From Rhipicephalus microplus (taxonomy: Eukaryota > Arthropoda > Arachnida > Ixodida > Ixodidae): 64,000 nt of DNA. Each line of letters begins with the position of its first letter. Positions within the stretch are counted from its first letter, which is position 1. Location: contig NC_134702.1 of NCBI RefSeq assembly GCF_043290135.1, forward strand, positions 192,418,491-192,482,490, in the 5' to 3' direction. A model generated the notes under the pieces. The model was not told where the DNA came from, did no database searches, and saw only the letters and a program-made list of their open reading frames with translations. Shown here one piece after another: positions 19,669 to 31,942 of this stretch. The translations under genes and the position numbers were made by a program.

Positions 19669-21015
19669 GTGAAATGGTCGATTGGCTTGTGAGATCAAAC
19701 CCGACCACTTTTTTTTTCAAGTGTATTAGTCTGGCCGCAACCAAACAGCAATATCATCTCAGAATTCCAGAAGATGTGGTCCATCTTTTTAAAACTCTTC
19801 ATATTTGTGTGAGGTTTGACCTTTCTGCGTGTCTTGATGTGTTCCCGAAGTTTCTGTTGGCACTTCATCTGACATTGTTTGACTTGCTCAGCGCGTGAAT
19901 CCTACTTCCTGCGCCTCTTCAGGCACCATTTCAGTGAATACGCCATCAAGATATGGTAAACTCTGACCTTGATTTCTTTTTTCTAGTCAAGAGCCTCATG
20001 ACCTTTCCGCTTTTGCTCCACCTCTTTCACACGGCACATTTCATATATTTTAGGGTGCTTCTTTTTTCTACCTTGAACTCCAGATGCTCGACAACCTCCT
20101 CGTCCTGCTTTTCAAACTTGGGCCCTATATCTGTACCGGCTGTCGAGTCAGTCAGCTCAAGCTTACTGTTGACGACGTGGTGGTAGCGATGTAAGGCAAC
20201 TACAGCCTGGTTAGCCTTTCCCGCTTCCGTGTCTTGCAATGGCGAGGCTGCCTTGACTCGGCTTGTGTCACTTGTTCTAGCGTGGCTTGGAAGCTGGATT
20301 CACGGCTTCTTTCTCGGCCTTGCGCACACCACCGGCTGGTTTTTTATCTCGAATAGCCTCAATATTACAGCTGAGTTGCTGTCAAGGCTCATCCACAGAG
20401 TTGGCACGTTCTAGTACGGCCAAGTGCGTTCTCTCATCAGTTTATTTTTGCTTCTAAGTTTTTATTTCATTGGCTTGCAGTGGCTGGCTAACTCTCAGGC
20501 AATGTCCCCCGGGTCCCGCCATCCCCGTCTTGAAGCTTGAGTTTTTAGCGTTAAGCTCTTGACCCTGGCTTTGAATGAAAATTTGTCGTCCTCTTTGCTT
20601 GAAATAGGTACACGATAGGTATATGATGGTACACCTGGTAAAAGATCAGTAGAGTGGTCAGTACTTTTGTAAAGCCTCACGTCATTGTCATCAGTGGCAA
20701 AGACGTCTACATGCTGTGCAATACGTGCTAAACTACCGTGTCTTCTTCTTGTAAATAAAAACTTACGTGGGCATCACGTAGCTGCCTCCATGGCAATTCC
20801 AACGTGACTTTATTCGAGTAAAGTATCATCGCGTTTGATTCATGTTCGACCAGAATAGGTAACACTGCATTTCTTTAGAAGAATAACAATGTCTGTGGCT
20901 TGTGCGGCAATCGCGAAAACGGCGAACAAGCTATAGAGGACGTTGATTTAAAAAGCCTAGGGCTATTGGACAGCACAACAGAATTAGACATTCTTGCCAG
21001 CCGCTTCTCGAGGCA
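19669..21015 (-). other. Interior of the LTR element without recognisable domain
   Basis: This is where pol would be expected. Short open frames exist (for example 20,239-20,027 on the minus strand, a charged Lys/Glu-rich segment), but no RT, RNase H or integrase motif can be read on either strand. Confidence 0.5.
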
Positions 21016-21456
21016 TTACATGACAACGACAGTGCTGGATTGGTGAATCTCTGTTGGATGAGTTGGCCAGACAATAAGCTCAGCGTGAGCAGCTTCAAAC
21101 CAGTACTTTCCTAGGATCAAAGGGAAGGAGTTTCTAGTCAGAACTTTAACCTCAGACACTGCATAATGTGGCCCCACAGTGATGCAATACATAATGTACC
21201 AACTTGCATGACTGCAACACCACCTACAACAGATATGGGAGGTTGGACCATGGTAACAGGTTCGTAGATCTAACAACACTCCGCGAGAGCATTGTGCGCT
21301 TGTAATCACTGTCTGGAAAACATCAACAGAGCGTACAAGTAAAAAGTTGGCTTTAAAACGGCACACTGCACAAATTGTTTTTTGAGTGGCTCTGAAGCTT
21401 AAAAGTAGGCCATACAAAAGAGGCTCGTTTGCTGGCTCTATGCATAGCATCTGCAA
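21016..21456 (-). pseudogene. Retropepsin-like protease remnant
   Basis: The 146-codon frame contains FPLILGKYWFEAAHAELIV, matching the C-terminal flap-to-dimer region of retrotransposon proteases (the I-L-G-x-D/x-W box). Upstream, ANFLLVRSVDVFQTVITSA may be the body. The catalytic D-T/S-G box is not readable, so the enzyme would be dead. It lies downstream of gag on the same strand, as expected for a gag-pol order. Confidence 0.6.
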
Positions 21457-21936
21457 CGAGGGCAGTCAGATGCAAGAGGACCAGTATGCCGACAATGATA
21501 GCATGTGGCCTTGTTAATGTCATCTCCAGGGCGATGGACAGGTTTGCCATTTCTAGAGTTTATTGCAGTGGAGGAACTGATTTGCTCTTCCAATAGTAAC
21601 GAGGAAAAGCTTCACAAGACTGCGTACTGAGCCACTTCGATTGGTGACAAATATCGGTCGTTCATATTACCAACCTGCTGCACACGTATGGAATGCACTT
21701 CTAACGTTGATGTCCTCGCTGCAATGAGCAGCTGACTTGGAACAAAATAGGCATGTTCAAAGTTAGGCCGAGTTGGGTGACGATGGCGAGAAATGCACTC
21801 GCATTTGGTGGCCGTTTTGAGCGATAATTGTTTTTAGGTGTGCGTCGCGCACATTATGTGTGCACCAATAATGCGCTGAGGAACTGTCAGGTAGACGGGA
21901 CATTTTGAAATTATGCGCAGTTTCGACAACGAGTCG

Positions 21937-22308
21937 TCAACGAGGCTCTCGTTGGGTGGCTGAATGTGTCTGGTGACTATGTGCTGCCACTTCAGGAGCG
22001 TAAGCTTGTCCCCAAACTGGTTCTTTAACGCAGCTTTGAAATTTCCTCACGTGTAACTGGTTTCCTGTCCCGCTTTTCCAATCTGCAGCAGAGTCACGGA
22101 GCTTGCCAAGTGCTACAACGAGGTGAGTAGACGGTGTCCATGACACCAAGCCTTGGGTACGCTCGAGTTCATATAACCAATGGTGAGCTGAACTGCTACC
22201 GTCACCACTAAAGGTTGGCAGCAAGGCCGACGAGTTGGGCAACGTAGTGACATTTACTGGTAGCGTTGGCCTTTGTGGCAACGTAAAAAAACAGCTGGAG
22301 TACGTCAC
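21937..22308 (-). pseudogene. Gag capsid-like fragment
   Basis: The frame carries LPTFSGDGSSSAHHWLYEL followed by WTPSTHLVVALGKLRDSAADW. This is the retrotransposon gag pattern of an F-x-G-D start, a conserved Trp, and L-x-x-x-A-x-x-W. It sits about 350 bases inside the 5' LTR. The rest of gag, including any zinc knuckle, is not clear. Confidence 0.75.
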
Positions 22309-22651
22309 TCAGCCCTTGTATACCTAAAGCCGACGGCTCAGCTGTCGATTCAGCCACACTAGCCGATCAACGGGTCCGGGCGATTTCATGAAGGAAGAAT
22401 TCAATCACGTCCACGTTCGAACAATTCGTCTTTAGTTTACGGCACAAAAGTTTATGGTATATAATGTCTACTGTGAACCAGTGTACGTCTTTCACAGTGG
22501 CCTAATTCTGCTTTATAACGTTATTACGGTCGTTGGAGCGGCAAGCAAGCTCAAAGAAGGCTTAACGCAGACAAAGACAGAGATTCGGACTCGTGGTATT
22601 AACCACGAACTCACACAAATAGAAGGGTGGATCTGGCTTTTGCCACATGAA

Positions 22652-22668
22652 TCCTGTCGACTACGCCA
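22652..22668 (-). promoter_or_regulatory. Primer-binding-site-like sequence
   Basis: The minus strand reads TGGCGTAGTCGACAGGA directly downstream of the 5' LTR. The initial TGG pairs with the CCA end of a tRNA. The tRNA identity is not determined. Confidence 0.6.
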
Positions 22669-22670
22669 AA

Positions 22671-22844
22671 TGTGAGGACTTGGCGACGTAGACAAGGCGA
22701 TGATATGGCGAAAACTACTTTAATAAACAGGAGCTACGGCATGGATGCAGGCGGCGTTCTCGTGCGCCTAGAAACAACACTATGAAACCTCGTCTGGACT
22801 AGCTCAACATGAACCACAAGGCTGCAAGAATACGTGCAGTCTCA
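22671..22844 (-). repeat. 5' LTR of the gag-protease element
   Basis: Partner of 19,456-19,650. It begins TGTGAGGACTTGGCG on the plus strand and ends AGTCTCA, with many point differences and small indels. Confidence 0.75.
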
Positions 22845-23146
22845 CAAAATGAAAATAATGAAGACAAAATAACTAATAAGCATTGCTGAGCCATACCCAA
22901 TTTCGCAACACTTACGCGATGCCCACACCACTCTGCTACGCAACCATCGACTTCCACCTGTGAAAAGATGCGGGCAGTCGCACATTTTTGTGCAAGACTG
23001 AATTAACCCTTAAGTAATAACAAAGTGCACAATTTTTATTGATTTTAAAACAAATAAATGGCGCGAAATAACTTTATTGAGTCCACAGTAGACGCGAGTT
23101 ACTCAGCATCACCTGGCTACGCCCACTCGGGACGGTCAGAATAAAC
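22845..23146. other. No gene seen
   Basis: AT-rich spacer between the LTR element and the tail of the next LINE. No motif found. Confidence 0.5.
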
Positions 23147-23332
23147 CTGGATGGATGGATAGATGAATATGGCTGTACCCTTTAAATCGGGCGGTGGCTC
23201 GCGCCACCGAGCCGTAATAATTAATTACCACAAACTGGATTTATTTTTTTACTTTCACAAACGTGAGGTTGAGGTTTCGTACTTTGCTGTGAAGCGTTTA
23301 ATTTTCTCTCGTGCCTTGACTTTAGCCACCAA

Positions 23333-23674
23333 TCATATAACCTCCTTACAAGTTAATTCTACCCACTTAAAGTCTATTTTGCCCTCCCTGTCCCTAAACC
23401 GAACTGCTTTGAAAAACTCTGCGCCATCAACCTGAAATATAGGGCAAAGCCCTTTACAGAACATTATCAAGTGTTCGGCAGTTTCTTCTTCCTCTCCACA
23501 CGCACTGCATACCGTGTCTACCCCTTCGCATTTTGCCCGATATGTCTTGGTTCGCAATATTCCCGTCCTGACCTCAAACAGTAGAGAACTACCCCGAGTG
23601 TTATCATATATTCTTTCCTTGGCGATTTCCTGCTTAAAAGTTCGATAGACCTCTAGTGCAGACTTCTTAATCAT
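23333..23674 (-). pseudogene. LINE C-terminal zinc-finger region
   Basis: The 113-codon frame contains YDNTRGSSLLFEVRTGILRT and then CSACGEEEETAEHLIMFC, a C-x2-C...H...C finger usual near the C-terminus of non-LTR ORF2 proteins. It is in a different frame from the RT at 24,305-25,024, so frameshifts lie between. Confidence 0.82.
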
Positions 23675-24304
23675 GCCAATTCATCACATAGTGGTTTCAG
23701 CTTCCTTCACCTTCTTCCTAAACGATAAGTTTTTTCTTTGGCTCTCTGCTCTTTTCCAAATACTTACCAGTATTTTCTCGTTCGCTTCCTCCATTTTGTA
23801 TTGACATTCTTCATGTACAAGTAGCTGAATACCTTCCTAGCCCAACGCTCCTCCCCCATTTCTCTCAATCGCTTCTCAAATTTTATCTTGCTGCTAGCTT
23901 CCCGGCCCTCAAATGATGTCCATCCTATATCACCTTGTTATCCCTGATCTGCTGTTGGTGTATTCCCGTGAGCCCCTAAAGCAAGCCTACTTATTCCACG
24001 TTGCTTAATATCTAATCTTGTTTGAACTTCTGATCTCATGCAGAAGACCACATTGCCGAACGTCAGACCAGGAACCATGACTCCTTTCCATATTCCTCTG
24101 ACAACATCATACCTAGTGTTATTCCCCAGTGCCCTGTTTTTATTACCGCTGCATTCGTGTTAGCTTCAGTCGTCACGTATGTTTCGTGTTCCCTTAGGTA
24201 CTCGGCCCCATTGCTTATCCATACGCCTAGATATTTTTATTATTCTGGTATCTCTAGCATGACCTCCTGTATTCTAAGCTCACAACCTTCATTGTCAATA
24301 AAAA

Positions 24305-25024
24305 TCATGACTGCTGATTTTTTTTACTGAATCTGAATTCTAACCCATCTCTCTCATTACCGCAGATGTCCACCAATCTCTGCAAATCTTCCTTGTTGTC
24401 GGCCATTAGCACGATATCATCTGCGTACATCAATGCTGGTAGTGCCTGTTCAATGGGTTTTCCTTGTTTGAAGAAAGAAATGTTAAAGCCTAGTCCACTT
24501 GCTTCGAATTTGGCCTCTAATCCTCGCAGGTACATCACGAATAGTAAGGGTGTCAGGGGACACACCTGTCTAAGCCACCGTTTGACTTCTGCAGGCTTGG
24601 ATACCTGTTTTTTCCACTTTATAACTATGTCGTTACCTTTAGATATATCCTTTAAAAGATTAGTGACTACATGTTCTACGCCTAGTGTGTCCAGCATTAC
24701 CCACAGTTCCTCTTGAACCACGCTACCGTACGCTCCCTTGATATCCAAAAATGCTAGCCACAGGGGCCTGTGTTCCTTTTCTGATATTTGAATGCACTGT
24801 GTCAGTGAGAACAGATTGTCTTCCAACCTCCTGTGTTTCCAAAAGCCATTCTGCAGTTTCCCCAGCACTCCCTCATCCTCTATCCATGCCTGCAGTCTTT
24901 CCTTTATAATCTGCATCGCCAGCCTGTAGACCACTGATGTCACTGTTATAGGGCGGTAGTTGTTTATGTCAGCTTTGTCCCCCTTTTCTTTATAGATCAT
25001 GCTCATCCTGCTGAGTTTCCTCAC
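24305..25024 (-). pseudogene. LINE reverse transcriptase fragment (copy B)
   Basis: This is the same 239-codon frame as 301-1,020, with a few amino-acid differences (for example Arg instead of Met in WKH-R-RLEDN, and Lys instead of Glu in the GLEAKFEAS segment). The FLDIKGAYGSV and MYADDIVLMAD boxes are intact. The frame stays open in both copies, which shows only how recent the duplication is. Confidence 0.88.
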
Positions 25025-25031
25025 CTCACCG

Positions 25032-28000
25032 CCCTCGCACGCGCCCCCTGGACGGAGAGCTGATATTATAATTTTGCCGGACGAATCAATTGGTAAGTGT
25101 CGAAGAATTGAAACGCGGAGGTGAACGATACAATGCCCTTGCTATGTCAAAAAAGCACGCATATTCAAGCTGTGTCCACTATTTATATGTATGAAGGACT
25201 ACTGGAGAGCCTGTATAAGGTTAAAGAGTCATTTAGGGTCAAACCAATAGGTTGAAATCCACATCAGGGAAAATGTGAGATAGAATTCACATCAGTTAAA
25301 AATTTAATAAACAATCGATTCTCATGAGGTGCCATGGGTCTGGACCAGGGACATATGAAGATACAAACGCGGATATCTATGAGTAGACAGATATCACAGA
25401 AAGCACTCAACTAAAACAAGCAGAACGCAATTCTGTGCTTGTAAGAACTTTGTGATTTATTTATTTTTTCACTAACGTTTCTGTTGACTGTAGGGAAATC
25501 GACGACGCGGTAGATTGCATCTTCCATTAAAGCAAAGTCCTGGAAAAGAAAGTGCAGGGTGGTTCAAATTCCAGACCTCAAAAAAGGTGATTATACATGA
25601 ACTGGAATCATTGTTACAATAATCGCTGAGCTATCAGAAATTATTCATATAGCGGTGACACATCATACCATTTCCGCTGTAGCAGTGAAGTCTCACTTGC
25701 GACCGAAAGAAGGGAGAATATTGTGAGCGCACTAGTGTATATATAGACTTCCGATGTTTACTAATTGTGCCTTCAGCCGAAAAGTAACGTTAAACGGCAT
25801 GTTTTAATTGCAGCATTACGTTTCATATAAAGTCAAGTCACCGACTAGAACCGAGAGTTTCTGTTTGTAGGTGTTTTATATTCTTTCGTCACAAATATGA
25901 TATCAGTGTATAGTTCAAACTTCGTTTGTGTCGTACGTAATTTGTGTGAGCGTTACCCTATATAGTGTTAATTGATTGCATAAAGTGACACTAGGTGAAT
26001 GATAAAGCTTCATGCCAAGGTCCATAAGGACTACGTTGAAGTGGCCGACTAGCATAAAGTGTTTCTTCTAGTAAGTGTTTTGTATAACCATGTCGCAATT
26101 ATGATTGTTGTTTGTTCATTGCAATTTTTTGTCACATACATTTGCAACACCCCTTGATGGACAATGGCGTGGACGGAGAAGCCTCGACGCTGAAGTGCTT
26201 CGCCCGTGCAACCAAACCTGAGTAACTAGGAGAAGGGCAAGTACTAAGTAAGAAATGACATTTTCTGATAATTAGAGGCAAAGTGCATAGCTGCATGAAG
26301 TGAGGTTTGTCGGTCACACAATCCCGCCAGCCGGCAAAAGTGTGAGAACTTGCTCAACGTACAGCCATTTTGAACTGGTGGCTCCGCTCAATGTTGTGGT
26401 AATTGTCGATCAAAAAGCAAGTATTTCGCACATATTCTGAGGTGCGACATGAATACTGTGGGCATCTATTGCGCGCATCTTCTCGTGTGTAAATTCTCAT
26501 AATCATTATCTCCATTCGTCAGGCTTTTTTTTCTCATCTTGATAGGGTGCAATCAGCACCATCATCGTGTGTGCGCGTGTTTCGCTTCAGTTTTTCTGTT
26601 CGTTGCGGAGTCCTTGAGTGGAATAAACGCTGTCTAAACACAAACGTTATACCTTGTGGAGGTGCTGGTTGCGCCGCAGTAAGTAAGTATTAGTCGGTGA
26701 GTTCTTTCACACTGACAAAATACACAGATGCGTTATTCTAAAAATGCTAGTGTTTCTTAGGCTGTGCTGAAAATTTGACGCTATGGCCAATGGAAATGCT
26801 ATTATTTGTACGAAAATATATGGCCGTTTACCTGGGTGCTTTGATGAAAATTTTGTCTAAATAAGTTAGACTTCCGTGTGGAGGCACTGCGTGAGTTAAG
26901 GACGTCATATCGTAGTAAGTTTTCGAAAGAGGTGCTTGTACAGAACCCAGTGCCACTGGCAGGTGGCAGCAGCTAGTCGACGGGAGAGTCAATTGTCATC
27001 AGCAGCGCCGCCCAACTCGATTATCTTAAGAGCAGCAGCTTGCCTGAGCGACTAATATAGGCCGATCACCAAGTTGAAACGGGTGCTTCTCCTTCCATCA
27101 CGCACGATTTTTTTCCGTTTTGATTTACCCCTCTTTTTATTCAATATCGTATCTTTCTTATATTCTGTCCTGTATTTTTGCCGTTTCACAAGCGTTTTTT
27201 ACTGGAAGATTTGAATCAACCACCAAAATCCTGTAGCAAGCACTTGCAATACACCGAGCCAGATCTGCCAGCGGAACACGAGAATTCCCAGCGGGAGATC
27301 ATTCCGTATGTTGTTTACGTATACGTCACTAAGCCAGTTCCAGAAATGACCTTTTTTCCGCTTCCTATATTTCCATTGCTACTTTGTTGCCTCTGCAGAA
27401 TGCCCATTTCGACTGCCTTGTCGCGGATAGTAGGGGTACCGTTTTTTTGTGGTACTCCGTATAATAAGGGTGAGCCCATGCAAATCTCTTTGGTTGCGCG
27501 TCGTGCCACTACGCATTAGATCACTGCAACAGTAGTGGCACCACCCATCAAACCCACTGAACGAGGTTTTCCCGGTACACCTTCAGACCCTACAGCCTTG
27601 AAATGCACATAAGCTAGTATTAAAAGATAAGTGAGCTACCTGTGCTAATATTTGCAGTAGTAGGTCCTACACAGCTGCGAAGGCAGTAATTTTGCAGCTG
27701 TCAGCCCACGCACAATGACGGCAGTGTAGTATCTTGCACGCCTTATTTTCGCCCGTAAACATTACATGGCAGTGGAGCGATGAGAGGAACCCGCCTCGGA
27801 GCGACTTGCTCTGAATCTACCAGTGAAAAGCGTGAATACCCTCTGAATCAACCAGATAAGTTTAGAATCGTGGCCATAAGGCACAAAATCCTGGTATACC
27901 AGTGAAAAGCCCCACTTTTTCATGTCATCACTCACACTTTTTCTTCAAGCACAGTTCCATGCTAGAGGATCGGTAGAGATGCCACCACATCAGAGACAAG

Positions 28001-29014
28001 TATCAGGCACTCCACGTCTTGAATAGGTCCACAATCTTCACTGGTTAGCAATCTTAGGTACGCGGCGAAATCGCGCTGTTTCCGCAGGTAACTTGCTTAG
28101 GCCTGTCGTAGATCGCTGAAGCGTGTCGCCGATCGCCAATCAATCTGTCGGGCGTGTCAAAAACGGACAATGAAAGAAAATACACCTTCTATCGGGACTG
28201 TGTCACGCGAGTTCAAAAGCATTTTTGTCTGTGCAGCAACGCAAAACGTCTAAAATCGTAGCGTAAGGCCGAATAACATGTACCAATGCCACAGCATGGT
28301 TAAGAAGCCCCAGTTATGAAAGATAAGCAACAACTCACAAACACAATAAATAAGTCTTCCGAGATTCAAGAAGCGCCACACAGAGAACACAGCTTTGAAT
28401 ATTTTAGTATGTGTTTTTTGAAAATGGTACCGAATCAACGCAAATACTCTGCTGTTGAAGCTTAAGTACACGAATCTAAAGCAAATAAAAGCACCTGTTT
28501 TTATTCAGGGGGGGGGGGAAATGGGGGGAAGAGAAGCTCCTGCAATGGTTTGCCAGCAGTCATGAAGCCAGCTTTTGCCCTCCAAAGTGCTCAAAAACAT
28601 GCTACTTTCTGTTGGTGCCCACTTAGACATCAAGTGAATTGAAATTGTTAGATATAAGGGTACGTTAACTATAAAGAAAAAAAGTAGTTCTTTCCGAAAA
28701 AATAATCCACATAGACTAGTAATGTTGACCTACTCTCGTGTCAAATTTGCCTTTTATTCGAGGCTTTCTGAAGAAAGCTAGTAACACAAGGACGCACTTT
28801 GAGCACAATCTGACCAGAAAAGGTTGCCATGCTGGACTCGTTGGGCATGCAAAAGAACCGCTCCTTTCTTCCACTGTTTGGTTTGAATGTGTAAATTCGG
28901 CTGTCGCTGACACGCGCATCCAGTCTATCAGCAACGGCCTTCGGCGTCTCACTCACATTTACGATCTCTGGGGCTTCAGCAGAGAAGTCGCCGACCCCTG
29001 GGTCCTCTGGGAGG
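25032..29014. other. Gene-poor stretch of SD-B
   Basis: Counterpart of 1,029-5,011 with scattered point differences and homopolymer changes (for example a longer G run at 28,509). No supported gene. Confidence 0.6.
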
Positions 29015-29392
29015 ATGGCGTCGAGGCCAGTATGCACCCCGCAAAAAGAACAATGTTTCGCGTTTACTGTTCCTGAAAGTGCGGTCTCTGTCAACGAGAT
29101 CATCGAGTGTCTCGAAGTGACGACCGGCAGTGAAGGGGTGCTGTTCCTGCAACACCTCGACGCTTTTAAGTTCCTGGCAGCAACGAGGACAGTGGAACAA
29201 GCGACCAAGCTCATGGTGAATAAAGGTTTTGACCATCAGAAGGAAAATGTTCCAGTGGAAGTCGTCGGCCTATAAAATCTGTTCGTGAGAGTGTACATGT
29301 TGCCGCCGTACGTACCAGATGACGCGATCGTCTCTGCTTTCCTTATTGCAAAAACAGCGTGACGGCTGTACATTTTTTGGCACTGCTACATG
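29015..29392 (+). pseudogene. LINE ORF1, N-terminal part (copy B)
   Basis: The same 86-codon frame as in SD-A (ending VEVVGL at 29,275) and the same frameshift into the YMLPPYVPDD segment. The left target repeat here is ACTGCTACATG (29,382-29,392), one base different from the right repeat. Confidence 0.7.
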
Positions 29393-31942
29393 CTGGAGAC
29401 ACTGGTACACGCTTGTAATCACTGGCACTTCACTGGGCGCACTGGGAAAAGGCTGTGTCGCACTGGTAGGGGCACTGGCTCTACCGCGGTGATGCTGGTG
29501 CGCACTGCGAACCGCTGGAGGTGCTGTTGTTTTCAATCACAAGCGCTGGTGAATACTGGAGCACGCACTGTTTCTACCAGCGCAATTGCAGCGCGCGTGT
29601 TATTGTAGCATGTGCCGTGGTTTGTTTGGGTGTCATTGAATATAAAACGCTTGATTCTACGGCAGGGAGAGATCCTACCCTAACAGATACCGAGCATACG
29701 TAATTTTTGCGGCACACGTACGCATCGCAACAGCTATAATGCAACTTTTTCGCATATGCCCCCGCGTAAACCGGCCATATTCGCATCATCTGTATGTTGC
29801 TGTAACGATTCCAAGTTGCATTGTTTGTAAGCCTGGAGCTGCACGCCACTCCTAACAGAAGCAGGAAATTATTTTTGCCGCAAAGTTGCGGAAACGTAAA
29901 TGAGCTCTCTCGATCGATTCGCAAGGTTTCCCAGTGGAGGCGAAAAAAGGCCGATTCCGCCACACCGCATAAATGTATGCCTGGTCATGCTTATCCTTCT
30001 ACTTCTTACTTCAGGTAAGAGTTAGAATTGTTCCGAAGCTCAAATGCAGAATCTTCAACCATACCAACTCAACGCTTCGAGAGCGTTCTTATCCAGTGCC
30101 CGGCCCAGCGAACATTAAACCTGTCGTGGCAGCCACGTTATATGTTACCGGCGCTTCTTGCTTCATGTACACACAAATTTAAAGTGTGAGAATAACTGTA
30201 AAGTATAGATAAACATCCATGAACCTAAATCAACTAACTTGTCTTGTGTCGTTGTTCGCACAAGGAGCGCTGACGATCGAACGTGGCGCTTTCAGCTACG
30301 CAGGCTACATGTCACCGAAAGCTGCCAGCCGCACTTAGCCGGTAATTCTTAGACTCAAATGTAACAACACGCAATTTTCAGTTGGTAATTTGGTACGCCT
30401 TCGTGAACTGACTCCTTGGCATACGTTTTCAGTGGATTGCACTCGTATTTCAATGGGTGTTTTTTTTTATTGTTGGTATTGATAATACTGCTTATGTCTG
30501 TACACTGGGACGCCTGCTGTATACTGCAAGCGGAGGCCCGAAAAACGGCTGTCGCTCGGCATCGCCACTCCATAAATGTATTTCTGGCATTGATTGACCT
30601 TCTACTTACTTCAGGTACAGTTTAGGTATTAGTTATAAATGTTGCAAAGCTCAAATGCAGAAACTTCATGCATCGCAACTCAGCTGCTTCGAGAGCATCC
30701 TTACCCAGTGCCCCGCCCCAGCGAGACATATATCGTGCCTACCGCGTCGGTATACATGCTGCCGGAGCTTTTTACTTTATGTAGACCGAATTATAAAGTG
30801 TAACAATGACTGTAAAGTACAGTTTAGACATCGCTGAGGCTAAATCGACCATTTATTCAAGTGTGCGGTGCCCGCACAAAGAGCGATGACGATCGATGTG
30901 TCGTGCTTTCAGCAATGTACGCAGTCGCCGAAAGCTTCCTTCTAAGCGCAGGAGCCGGTACTTCTCTGACTCGTGTGCAAGAGCAAGCAATTTTGAGTTA
31001 GTAATTAGGTGCGCGTTAGTGAACTAACATACTGGCATACTTTTTAAGTGGATTGCATTAGTCATTTCTTCGACGATTTCTTAGTTGCAGGTGTCGATAT
31101 AACTGCAAATATGTAATTTTGCACAACGGATGTGTACTGCTACATCGTCACTTGCGCAAAAAAAAAAAACACTCAATATTCACTCCTGTGCGTGGATATT
31201 TACCAAACAAGACATGTAAATCATCTGTTCTTGTTGACCAGTAGCAAGTGCTAGAAACGACTATCAAAGGAAAGAAAAAGATCAGCAGCAACAGCTGACA
31301 ATCTGTGGCTGCTCCTTCAGTAAATTTGAGATTTTTCAGAGTTAAGATGTAGATGCTTCAAAAAACTTCGCGCTCTTGCTAATATCTGCACGTCATTCAG
31401 TGCCCAGAAGACGGTCGTTACTGTTGAATCAATAGGCAATTGGTATTTGTAAAGAAATATTGTGACAGTCTCGACTTTGTGACTTGTACACATAAAGTTT
31501 AACGGTGCGTTTTTTGGAAAAATAGTTGTTTTACGACCCGGTAAGCACATACTGGCGTGGCAAAGTGGGATGTGTGCTCGGTTAGAAATTCCGAGATAGC
31601 GAGCTGAAGTCCCAATAAATGACGTCTCATTTCTTCAATAATTAATATTATTGTGAATGCGCGCTCATTTATTTGTTTATTTATTTATTTATTAATAGCG
31701 AAAAGGCACCCCCGTTTTATTCCCGGGAAGCCATTTTGCGCAGAGTACTGGGACGCTGCCGCTCCAGCGTCCCAGTACCTGCGCTGGCGGGCGCGGGTAC
31801 CTGTGCCATACTGGGCGCATAATCAGGCATGGCGCTGGACGCTGGTACCCAGTAGTGCTGGTTTTTGTAATAGGGTTGCATCTTTTCGGCAAAGTACGCA
31901 GTATAACATTTTTTTACTCTGCAACGACGTCAGTCTACAATT
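29393..31942. mobile_element. Unclassified 2.55 kb insertion in LINE ORF1 (copy B)
   Basis: Counterpart of 5,390-7,935. Right target repeat ACTGGTACATG at 31,943-31,953; hairpin at 31,745-31,778; the same internal tandem units. It differs from copy A by point changes and a longer A run near 31,160, so both descend from one insertion that preceded the duplication. Confidence 0.7.

Larger units (their letters stand above)
19456..22844 (-). mobile_element. Old Ty3/gypsy-like LTR element with gag and protease only
   Basis: Two diverged direct repeats beginning TGTGAG and ending AGTCTCA (19,456-19,650 and 22,671-22,844) fit TG...CA LTRs. For the minus strand, a primer-binding-like TGGCGTAGTCGACAGGA (reverse of 22,652-22,668) lies 2 bases inside the 5' LTR. 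A polypurine run (reverse of 19,658-19,668) lies just inside the 3' LTR. The interior of about 3.0 kb encodes gag and protease remnants, but I find no RT, RNase H or integrase. The element therefore depended on others or has lost pol. LTR divergence suggests great age. I could not find a convincing target duplication. Confidence 0.78.
23147..25031 (-). mobile_element. 5'-truncated LINE with 3' tail (copy B of the element at 1-1,028)
   Basis: This copy shows the part cut off at the window start. Reading right to left it has RT (25,024-24,305), then KYLGVW and MRSEVQ-like C-terminal segments out of frame, then a zinc-finger tail (23,674-23,333), then a 3' end at about 23,147 made of ATCC repeats on the minus strand. 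Sequence upstream of RT is absent beyond about 25,031. The 3' end lies outside the proven SD-B block only because SD-A starts at the window edge. CCTGGA occurs near both ends and might be part of a target repeat, but this is weak. Confidence 0.85.

Noticed and set aside
19451..22849. Five-base target duplication around the gag-protease LTR element
   Set aside because: The flanks (TAAAT on the left, CAAAA on the right) do not match well enough to claim one.
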